A stretch of 8,733 nucleotides of DNA from an uncultured Clostridia bacterium. Lineage in GTDB: Bacteria; Bacillota; Clostridia; Oscillospirales; Ruminococcaceae. The notes under the pieces are model-generated. The model did not search any database, had not been told where the DNA came from, and saw only the letters and a program-made list of their open reading frames with translations. The stretch lies in the NCBI GenBank assembly GCA_947175045.1, contig CAMWLH010000065.1, positions 1 through 8,733 of the forward strand. Reading direction: 5' to 3'. Positions 1 to 5,281 of this stretch are shown here, one piece after another (within the stretch, counting starts at the first letter, position 1; each line of letters starts with the position of its first letter). The position numbers were made by a program, and so were the translations under genes.

Positions 1-26
1 GAGGAAAGAAAGCGAGGACAACAAAG

Positions 27-410
27 ATGAATAAATTACACAGGCTTTGGCGCGGAAAGCGCAAGGACACGCTTGAGTGGGCAGTGCTCGACCTTGCGGA
101 GGTCGCTGCCAAAAAGGGATATATAGGCTTTGCAGTCAGCCTTGAAACGCTGGGTCAGTGCGTGGGCTTTACAGACCGTAACCGCAAGCCCATATTCGAG
201 GGCGATATAGCGATCTACCACGGACCGTCCGGCAAGACTTGCAAAGGGAAGATTGTCTATTCCGGCAACAAAAGCCGCTTTGTTATGTTGACAAGCGGCG
301 GGCAGACGTTCGCGGTCGAGCGGAAATACGCGAATTGCTATGAGGTCGTGGGCAATATTCACGATGTCCCGCAGCAGACTGAGGGAACAGAAAAAAGCCG
401 CGCGGATTGA
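27..410 (+). CDS. YopX-family phage protein
   Basis: This 127-residue protein matches the YopX family, small phage/prophage proteins of unknown biochemical role. The family hallmarks can be read directly: an N-terminal WRGKRKDTLEW block (residues 8-18), the core LGQCVGFTDRNRKPIFEGDI (about 42-61), and the closing YEVVGNIHD (about 105-113). In family members these correspond to a conserved RGKRKD-x-EW start, a tGlkDkngk-IyEGDiv core and a VIGNIyDnpel end. The ATG at 27 has a GAGGA ribosome binding site at 14-18, spaced 8 nt. The C-terminal tail after residue 115 is short, charged and probably disordered. The gene is the first in a same-strand series and is followed by a 63-nt gap holding a palindrome. 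YopX genes are common in early regions of Firmicute prophages, which agrees with the rest of the window. The family call is firm; the function is unknown. Confidence 0.88.
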   Translation: MNKLHRLWRGKRKDTLEWAVLDLAEVAAKKGYIGFAVSLETLGQCVGFTDRNRKPIFEGDIAIYHGPSGKTCKGKIVYSGNKSRFVMLTSGGQTFAVERKYANCYEVVGNIHDVPQQTEGTEKSRAD

Positions 411-438
411 CCCGACACGGCAAAGAAATATTTACACA

Positions 439-453
439 GTGGTATTATACCAC
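439..453. promoter_or_regulatory. Perfect 15-bp palindrome, candidate operator over a promoter
   Basis: The sequence GTGGTATTATACCAC has two perfect 7-bp arms around one central base, so as RNA it cannot form a useful hairpin; it looks like a protein-binding site on DNA. On the + strand it contains an extended -10-like TGGTATTAT (440-448), with no convincing -35 at 16-18 bp. This would start transcription near 455, leaving a short leader to the ATG at 474. On the - strand the same bases read TATAAT (448-443), preceded by TTGACT (472-467) at an 18-bp spacing, a good promoter pointing left. It lies 20 bp before a gene for an XRE regulator, which suggests autoregulation. The palindrome is seen directly; the operator role is inferred. 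Confidence 0.55.
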
Positions 454-472
454 AAATGAAAGGAAAAGTCAA
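443..472 (-). promoter_or_regulatory. Possible leftward promoter
   Basis: Reading the complementary strand, TTGACT (472-467) is followed after 18 bp by a perfect TATAAT (448-443). The -10 lies inside the 15-bp palindrome. No leftward gene is present, so a transcript would run antisense to the YopX gene. It may be a real antisense or divergent promoter, or a chance match. Confidence 0.3.
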
Positions 473-473
473 G

Positions 474-1049
474 ATGGAAAATGATAAAGTTAAGGCGGAT
501 TTCTCCGTCGCGTTAAAGGAGTGGCGCGAAAAATCAGGGTTGTCGCAGCGAGCGTTAGCGGCTCGGATAGGAGTATGCCAAAGCGCGGTTTACAGATATG
601 AACACAGCTGTATAAAGCCCTCTCCCGAAACAGCCCAGGCATTGATCAAGCTCGGATTTCCGCTTGAGAGCCTTCAATACGGCGGTCACTACAATAGAAC
701 GGCAAAAACCGCTTTGACAGACGAGGAAAGCGCGTTTGCGGAGAAGCATCACAAGTTGGTATTTTCGTATCTCTACAGTCGTTCGCTGAGTTATGAGAAT
801 TGGTATGACGTTGTGATATTTGGCTATCTCCATGCGGTTCAAATATGGTTTTTAAGAAAGGAACTGCACAAATATAAGTTTTCGGTGATTGCATACAGTG
901 CAATGGGCGACGCGGTCAAAGCGGAACGTAAACGAATGCGCCACCGTCCAAAAATCGCGTGCTACCTTTATGATGTTGTTCCTTACACAGAGGGCATGAC
1001 CTATGAAGATTACCTCTGCGATCCGCGCGACTGCGCGTTCGCGTTTTAG
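474..1049 (+). CDS. XRE helix-turn-helix fused to a sigma-70 region 2-like domain
   Basis: This 191-residue protein is a likely transcription regulator. Residues 10-62 form an XRE/Cro-type helix-turn-helix (LKEWREKSGLSQRALAARIG, then VCQSAVYRYEHS with the usual recognition helix). Residues about 80-160 resemble sigma-70 region 2: an acidic start (TDEESAFAEKHHKLVFSYL), a D-V-V-x-x-G-Y-L-x-A-V segment like the core-binding helix of region 2.2, then KYKFSVIAYSAMGDAV, which parallels the FSTYA-x-x-x-IR-x-A-I segment of region 2.3-2.4. No region 4 is seen. ATG 474 is preferred because AGGA at 461-464 precedes it by 9 nt; an in-frame ATG at 456 has no ribosome binding site and would overlap the presumed promoter. 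The TAG stop overlaps the AGGAGGTG ribosome binding site of the next gene. The gene looks AT-richer than its neighbours, hinting at separate origin. The helix-turn-helix call is strong and the sigma-like part good. Confidence 0.8.
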   Translation: MENDKVKADFSVALKEWREKSGLSQRALAARIGVCQSAVYRYEHSCIKPSPETAQALIKLGFPLESLQYGGHYNRTAKTALTDEESAFAEKHHKLVFSYLYSRSLSYENWYDVVIFGYLHAVQIWFLRKELHKYKFSVIAYSAMGDAVKAERKRMRHRPKIACYLYDVVPYTEGMTYEDYLCDPRDCAFAF

Positions 1050-1060
1050 GAGGTGGACAT

Positions 1061-1447
1061 ATGCTGAACCAAGCACTTGAAAAATTAGAAAAGGGCATAA
1101 AGGGCGCGAAGCTCTCGCGGCATGGAAAAGCGGTAAGCACGCACGTTGTGGAGACTCTTAAGGAGTTCTGCAGGCAGAACGGCGAGTTTGCGCAGGCGGT
1201 GGCGCAGTCGGACAAAACGGTCGCGGACTGCGTGGAGGCTGCCGTCAAGGGCGCTGGGAATTACCTGTCGGATTTCGATGTGTACAGCCGCGCGGCGGGC
1301 TTCTGGTTTGAGGGAGCAAAGGTGAAGTTCACCATGACGATAGACCTTGGGGACGAGGGCTTCTCCAACGTTACCGCAGACGAAGCTAGTCCCGAGCCGC
1401 CCGCGAAAAAGGGTTTGTCCCTGTCGCTGGACGAGCTCCTGAAATGA
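1061..1447 (+). CDS. PcfK/AcrIIA9-like protein, possible anti-CRISPR
   Basis: This 128-residue cytoplasmic protein resembles the PcfK-like group that often sits beside PcfJ-like genes in Firmicute mobile elements; part of that group is named as Cas9 inhibitor AcrIIA9-like. Recognised features are an N-terminal helix (residues 1-20), the FCRQNGEFAQAVAQSDKTVADCVEAAVKG block (about 37-65), an SDFDVYSRAAGFWFEGAKVKFTM segment (about 70-92), and the SLSLDELL end. The ATG at 1061 follows an almost perfect AGGAGGTG at 1048-1055. The gene lies 11 nt after the XRE-sigma gene and its stop is 10 nt before the PcfJ-like start, so these three genes are probably co-transcribed. If it inhibits Cas9, its target would be a type II-A effector in the host. 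The family link is by recognition of sequence pattern; inhibitor activity is inference and many PcfK-like proteins have no tested role. Confidence 0.6.
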   Translation: MLNQALEKLEKGIKGAKLSRHGKAVSTHVVETLKEFCRQNGEFAQAVAQSDKTVADCVEAAVKGAGNYLSDFDVYSRAAGFWFEGAKVKFTMTIDLGDEGFSNVTADEASPEPPAKKGLSLSLDELLK

Positions 1448-1457
1448 GGTGGGCAGT

Positions 1458-2804
1458 ATGAAAAAAGAACGCAAAGAGGCGCTCCTGAACCGTTTCCCGC
1501 CTGTGCCGGAGAACCTCATGCTTCAGATGGAAGGAAAGGGCGCGGCAAATTTCGCGATTTTTCTTACCCGCGGCGATGAGCTATTCGCGCGGTGCTTCCA
1601 CCGCTACTGTAACAGGCGGATCGTGGAGCGTCAGCGCTATGTTTTCGCAAAGGACGGCTGCTGCCGATACGGTTCCGAGGAGGGAACGAGCTGGACGATC
1701 CGCACCGAGTTCAAAGAACCGGTGTTCTGTTTAGCCAGCTACGGCTATAACTTCGATAACTCATACACGGCGCTGAATACCGAAGCTGTCAAGCGGTCTT
1801 GTATGCGGTATTCCTACTTTGAGATGTACAAGGGCTCTTTGCCGATGGAGTATCTTAAATTCTACATAAGGCACCCGAACGTTGAGTATCTGATGAAATC
1901 CGGCTATGTCGGAGTCATTGGTGAAACCGAGGGCGGCTATTACTGGTCCGTGCGAAGGAAGCTTACCGCGTATCACAGAATAAACTGGAAAAGCAATAAT
2001 CTTCTGAAAATGCTCGGGCTGAACCGCGGCGATTTTAAGACGCTCCAAGGCTCGGAGCACCTTTATGAACCGTATCGGGAGTGGAAGGAGAAATACCCGC
2101 AATACGATCCGCAAGAGCTTTTGACGCTTTCAAGGGTGTTTCGCTGGAATTTCGGAGAAGCGGAAAGCTTTTTGCAGGACACTGGCGTCAGACTGCCCCG
2201 CCTCGCGGAATATCTCGGCGGACAGGGAATAATGCCCCGCGATTACGGGGATTATCTCAACCAGTGCAGGGAGCTTCAATATAATCTGCGCGACACAGCG
2301 ATATGTATGCCGCGTGATTTCGAGAAAATGCACACTCGGCTCTCAAAGCTGATCGAACACAGGCAGAGCGAGGAAGAACAGCGGCTTTTCAAGATGAATT
2401 ATTCCGAGCGCAGGGCGCTGGAGTTCAGCAGCGGCGGGTTAATGATACGTCAGCCGAAATGCATAGACGAGATCATCGCGGAGGGCAAGGAACTCGAACA
2501 CTGCGTCGGCGGCTACGCAGAGCGTCACGCGCAGGGAGCGCTCACGATAATGTTCCTGCGGAAGAAAAGCGAGCCGGACAAGCCATACTACACCGTCGAG
2601 GTGAGCAATGATTATAAAATAGTGCAGTGCCGCGGCTTGCGCAATAATACGGCGGATAACCCAAAGCCGAAATCGGTCGGGGATTTTGAAAAGAAGTATC
2701 AGGAATATCTGGACGGCATTGCTCAGAGCAAGGCTAAGAAAGCACGATTTTCCCGAAATCCGTCGGCGAAGCGGAGCGAACGCGGAGCTTTGGCGGCGGG
2801 ATAG
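1458..2804 (+). CDS. PcfJ-like protein
   Basis: This 448-residue protein carries a PcfJ-type domain in its C-terminal third. PcfJ is named after a gene of the conjugative plasmid pCF10; homologues are frequent in phages and integrative elements, with no settled biochemical function. The diagnostic stretch runs from about residue 327 to 400: RQPKCIDEIIAEGKELEHCVGGYAERHAQG, then FLRK and PYYTVEVSNDYKIVQCRGLRN. The Cys-Val-Gly-Gly-Tyr core with nearby His (about 346-350) is typical. The N-terminal 300 residues are rich in aromatics and Arg, without a motif I can name. ATG 1458 is chosen because GAGGTG at 1446-1451 precedes it by 6 nt; a GTG at 1449 would overlap that site. The last ~19 residues (Ser/Arg/Ala/Gly-rich) are encoded by a structured repeat that also supplies the TAG stop, so the natural family end probably lies near residue 429. 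Confidence 0.82.
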   Translation: MKKERKEALLNRFPPVPENLMLQMEGKGAANFAIFLTRGDELFARCFHRYCNRRIVERQRYVFAKDGCCRYGSEEGTSWTIRTEFKEPVFCLASYGYNFDNSYTALNTEAVKRSCMRYSYFEMYKGSLPMEYLKFYIRHPNVEYLMKSGYVGVIGETEGGYYWSVRRKLTAYHRINWKSNNLLKMLGLNRGDFKTLQGSEHLYEPYREWKEKYPQYDPQELLTLSRVFRWNFGEAESFLQDTGVRLPRLAEYLGGQGIMPRDYGDYLNQCRELQYNLRDTAICMPRDFEKMHTRLSKLIEHRQSEEEQRLFKMNYSERRALEFSSGGLMIRQPKCIDEIIAEGKELEHCVGGYAERHAQGALTIMFLRKKSEPDKPYYTVEVSNDYKIVQCRGLRNNTADNPKPKSVGDFEKKYQEYLDGIAQSKAKKARFSRNPSAKRSERGALAAG

Positions 2805-2836
2805 AGCGAACGCAGTTCGCTCGGTTCGGGGAAATC
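2746..2836 (+). repeat. Three-way-junction repeat element, copy A
   Basis: The region can fold into three stems. The outer stem pairs 2746-2757 with 2825-2836 (11 Watson-Crick pairs and one G-T). The first inner hairpin pairs 2760-2772 with 2787-2799 (10 Watson-Crick, 2 wobble, 1 mismatch) around a 14-nt loop. The second pairs 2804-2810 with 2816-2822 (7 perfect pairs) around a 5-nt CGCAG loop. Joining segments are AT, GATA and GG. The element starts inside the PcfJ-like gene, includes its TAG stop (2802-2804) and ends 12 nt before the AGGAGG of the next gene. No target duplication is visible. Copy B at 5172-5263 has the same layout. It may be a structured mRNA element or a small mobile repeat. 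Confidence 0.7.
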
Positions 2837-2862
2837 AAAATTAAAATCAGGAGGAAAACAGC

Positions 2863-3819
2863 ATGATAGAACCGGCAGTAAGAATACCGCCCGCGGACGA
2901 AAGCAAGGCGGTAACGGACGAATACATCAAAGCGGTGAATCTCAACCGCAGGATAATTACGGCGGCGCAGCTCGCGCAGCAGTCGCTGTATGAGATGTGC
3001 ATGGGCTTCAAGGAAATGCGGGACAGTGAGCTTTATAAAGAGCTCAGTTACTCAAATTTCGGGGAGTACTGCGAGAACGAAACGGGATTTAAGCGCTCCC
3101 AAGTTTATAATTATATTTCAATTGCGGAAAAGTTGCCACAGGATTTTGTCCAATCAATTGGACAAATCGGAATGACTAAAATGCTTCTGCTTTCAAATCT
3201 TGACGAAGAAGAACGAGCCGAAATAACGCAAAACACCGACCTTGAAAGCTCCACAGTGCGCGAGCTGGAGCAGCAGATAAAGCAGCTCCGCGCGGAACGC
3301 GACAGGGCAACCGCCGAAAAATCCGCTGCTGAAGCGGAGAACGCTGCGCGCGGCGACGCTGTGAGTGCTCTCGAAAAGGCGAAACGGGAGCTCGAAAACC
3401 GCATAACGACGCTTGAAAAGAACATCAAGGAGCTTGAGAACCGCCCCATTGAGACCGCCGTTGAATACGTCGACAGAATACCCGAGGATTACATAGCAAA
3501 AGAGGCTTACGAGCGCACCGTGCGGGATTACACCGCGCAGCTGGAGCAGGCGGACAACGACTTCCTGGAGGAAAAGCGGCGCGCTCACTCCGAAAAAACC
3601 GAGCTCGAAAAGCAGCTTGCGGACGTAAAGCAGCAGCTTGAGGCGGCGAAATCCGCGCCCGCTGCGCCCGATACCGAGGGCGTTTTCAAGGCGCATTTCA
3701 CTAACGCTTACAACGCTCTGAACACGCTCGCGGAGTACGTTCAGAAGCATTCGGAGTTTGCGCCGAAGGTCGGCGCGTTGATGGACAATTTCACAAAATC
3801 TTTGGAGGCAATATCATGA
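2863..3819 (+). CDS. DUF3102-like phage protein with long coiled coil
   Basis: This 318-residue protein has two parts. Residues about 15-122 resemble the DUF3102-like N-terminal region found in phage replication neighbourhoods: SLYEMCMGFKEMRDSELYKELSYSNFGEYCENETGF (41-76), then KRSQVYNYISIAEKLP (77-92), which looks like a helix-turn-helix, and IGQIGMTKMLLLSNL (99-113). Residues about 125-265 are Glu/Lys/Ala/Gln-rich with heptad spacing, broken around 195-215 (PIETAVEYVDRIPEDY), and predict a long coiled coil. The last 45 residues form a separate small helical region. The ATG at 2863 has AGGAGG at 2849-2854, spaced 8 nt. The TGA overlaps the ATG of the Gp157-like gene (ATGA), so the two are translationally coupled. 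A DNA-binding role is plausible but unproven. A near-perfect 22-bp palindrome lies inside the gene at 3145-3166. No enzymatic motif is visible. Confidence 0.72.
   Translation: MIEPAVRIPPADESKAVTDEYIKAVNLNRRIITAAQLAQQSLYEMCMGFKEMRDSELYKELSYSNFGEYCENETGFKRSQVYNYISIAEKLPQDFVQSIGQIGMTKMLLLSNLDEEERAEITQNTDLESSTVRELEQQIKQLRAERDRATAEKSAAEAENAARGDAVSALEKAKRELENRITTLEKNIKELENRPIETAVEYVDRIPEDYIAKEAYERTVRDYTAQLEQADNDFLEEKRRAHSEKTELEKQLADVKQQLEAAKSAPAAPDTEGVFKAHFTNAYNALNTLAEYVQKHSEFAPKVGALMDNFTKSLEAIS
3145..3166. repeat. 22-bp palindrome within the DUF3102-like gene
   Basis: Two perfect 10-bp arms, TTTGTCCAAT and ATTGGACAAA, flank a central CA. It lies within codons 95-102 of the DUF3102-like gene and encodes part of the Val-Gln-Ser-Ile-Gly-Gln-Ile stretch. 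The surrounding 60 bp are locally AT-rich compared with the gene. A 2-nt centre disfavours an RNA hairpin with full pairing, so a dimeric DNA-binding protein site or replication-associated site is more natural. The palindrome is seen; its role is inferred. Confidence 0.5.
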
Positions 3820-4289
3820 CGCTGTATGAAATAAACGAAAAAATCCGCGTGTTCCTCGAAAATAATATCGATACTGAAACGGGGGAAATTCTGAACCTCG
3901 ATACGTTGGGCGATCTGGAGCTTGAACGCTCCGTAAAGCTGGAAAATTACGCGCTGGCGGTCAAGAATATCCGCGCGGAGATTGCGGCGATAAAGGCGGA
4001 GGAGGACGCTCTGAAAGCCCGCCGCGAACGGCTTTCAAACACAAAGAACAGGCTCGAAGCCGTGCTTAAGCAGGAGCTTGACGGTGAGAAATTCGTAACC
4101 GCGCGGGTTCAGATAACGCACAGAAAAACAAACTCGGTGGAGGTGCTGGACATTACGGCACTTCCCGAAAAGTTCCTGCGGTACAAGCCCGCCGAAGCGG
4201 ATAAAACCGCCATCAAAGCCGCAATAAATGCGGGTGAAACGGTGGACGGCGCGAGGCTCGTCAACGGGCTTTCAATGACTATAAAGTGA
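3816..4289 (+). CDS. Siphovirus Gp157-like protein
   Basis: This 157-residue protein matches the siphovirus Gp157 family, first noted in streptococcal phages and linked to phage resistance in early work; it is usually found next to phage recombination genes. Residues 1-50 begin with the typical MTLYEINEKIRVFLENNIDTETGEI segment. Residues about 45-90 form a coiled-coil helix (VKNIRAEIAAIKAEEDALKARRERLSNTKNRLEAVL). The C-terminal part carries the family pattern VTARVQITHRKTNSVEVLD, then LPEKFLRYKPAEADKTAIKAAINAGETVDGARLV, as in members that end with IPxxYxxxKxEPDKxxIKxAIKxGxxIxGAxL. The start overlaps the previous stop, with GGAGG at 3804-3808 spaced 7 nt. It lies 8 nt before the ATPase start, giving a tight trio with a shared role likely in recombination. 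Molecular function is unknown; family assignment is strong. Confidence 0.88.
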   Translation: MTLYEINEKIRVFLENNIDTETGEILNLDTLGDLELERSVKLENYALAVKNIRAEIAAIKAEEDALKARRERLSNTKNRLEAVLKQELDGEKFVTARVQITHRKTNSVEVLDITALPEKFLRYKPAEADKTAIKAAINAGETVDGARLVNGLSMTIK

Positions 4290-4297
4290 GGTTACAT

Positions 4298-5203
4298 ATG
4301 ATAAAATTTGAGGAAGCAAACCGAAAAAAGTCAAAGGCGCGGCTTGCGCTTGTCGGACCGTCGGGCGCGGGGAAAACCCTGTCGGCGCTGCTGCTGGCAT
4401 ATGGAATAACGGGCGACTGGAAGAAGATCGCGCTGATAGATACGGAGCACGAGCGCGGGCGCTTTTACGCGGAGCGCGAGGATTTCAATATTGGAAAATT
4501 CCTTTATGCTCCGCTTTATCCGCCCTATTCGCCCAACAGGTATATTGATTTTGTAAACTCCGCCGCGGAGGCTGTCGGCGAGGACGGCGCGGTTATCGTG
4601 GACAGCTTTTCACACGCATGGGACAACGAGGGCGGCGTGCTGGATATCAAAAACGAGATCGCCAGGACAAAGACGAACAATAATACCTTTTCCGCGTGGG
4701 ACGAGGCGGGAAAGGTTCAGAACGGGCTTGTAAACGCTATTCTGTCCGTGCCCTGCCACACAATCGTTACCATGCGCACCAAAATGGCGTATGCTATGGA
4801 GGTGAATGACCGCGGGAAAACCGTCCCCGTAAAGGGGGGGCTTGCGCCGGTACAGCGCGAAAACGCGGAATATGAGTTCGATGTGGTGCTTCAGATAAAC
4901 CGCGAGCATATCGCGTCCGCTTCAAAGGACACGACTTTTCTCGACAAGTGGAGCGGGGTTATTACTCCCGAGCTTGGAGCGCAGCTCGGCGCGTGGCTGA
5001 ACGACGGCGAGGAGCCGACGCGCTGTGCGAACTGCGGAAAACTCATTCGGGCTACCGAAAAACGCTCTGTTAAAGAACTTGCGGACGCATCAACAGCTAA
5101 ATTCGGGCGTATTTTATGCGCGGACTGCGCCAAGGCGGTGTTAGCAGACAGCAGCGAAACGCCCACGCAGCAAAATTTTTCGCAAGACGCTGCGAATGCG
5201 TAG
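4298..5203 (+). CDS. Phage AAA/RecA-like ATPase with C-terminal zinc finger
   Basis: This 301-residue ATPase resembles the phage ATP-binding proteins near single-strand annealing genes (AAA_24/Sak4-like group). Walker A is GPSGAGKT (residues 20-27). The hydrophobic strand ending VIVDSFSH (99-106) is the Walker B candidate. IALIDTEHERGRFY (44-57) and TIVTMRTKMAYAME (155-168) fit the RecA-like core strands, followed by a GGLAPVQREN loop. After residue 240 there is an added C-x2-C…C-x2-C finger (Cys243, 246, 274, 277). ATG 4298 is preferred over a GTG at 4286 because GAGGT at 4288-4292 is its ribosome binding site. The probable role is ATP-dependent DNA strand annealing or recombination, in the cytoplasm, together with the Gp157-like and DUF669 proteins. 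The last ~10 residues come from a structured repeat whose outer left arm begins at 5172. ATPase call is firm; Sak4-type function is inference. Confidence 0.82.
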   Translation: MIKFEEANRKKSKARLALVGPSGAGKTLSALLLAYGITGDWKKIALIDTEHERGRFYAEREDFNIGKFLYAPLYPPYSPNRYIDFVNSAAEAVGEDGAVIVDSFSHAWDNEGGVLDIKNEIARTKTNNNTFSAWDEAGKVQNGLVNAILSVPCHTIVTMRTKMAYAMEVNDRGKTVPVKGGLAPVQRENAEYEFDVVLQINREHIASASKDTTFLDKWSGVITPELGAQLGAWLNDGEEPTRCANCGKLIRATEKRSVKELADASTAKFGRILCADCAKAVLADSSETPTQQNFSQDAANA

Positions 5204-5263
5204 CGTAGCGGAGCATTTGCGGCGGGATAGCGCCGACTTGTTCGGCGCGGTGCGAAAAATTTT
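5172..5263 (+). repeat. Three-way-junction repeat element, copy B
   Basis: The outer stem pairs 5172-5184 (AAAATTTTTCGCA) with 5251-5263, a perfect 13 bp. The first inner hairpin pairs 5188-5199 with 5213-5224 (10 Watson-Crick, 2 wobble) around a 13-nt loop. The second pairs 5230-5236 with 5242-5248 (7 perfect pairs) around a 5-nt CTTGT loop. Joining segments are AGA, GGATA and GG, almost the same as in copy A, although most stem bases differ. The element begins in the end of the ATPase gene, contains its TAG stop (5201-5203), and ends 9 nt before the GAGG of the helicase gene. It accounts for nearly all of the non-coding DNA between the two genes. Confidence 0.72.
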
Positions 5264-5281
5264 TTAAAATAAGAGGCTAAG

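Noticed and set aside
456..473. Upstream ATG at 456 as start of the XRE-sigma gene
   Set aside because: It has no ribosome binding site and coincides with the presumed transcription start region; ATG 474 has AGGA at 9 nt.
3193..3750. Leftward open frame of 185 codons
   Set aside because: It is the complement of the coiled-coil part of the DUF3102-like gene; such repetitive codons give spurious open frames.
4834..4840. Run of seven G within the ATPase gene as a slippage or phase-variation site
   Set aside because: The reading frame is intact across it and the run simply encodes Lys-Gly-Gly codons; there is no evidence of variation in a single sequence.
5251..5270. Terminator-like T-run after a stem in repeat copy B
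   Set aside because: The stem part next to the T-run is A/T only, and a tightly linked gene with a good ribosome binding site follows, so an efficient terminator is not supported.
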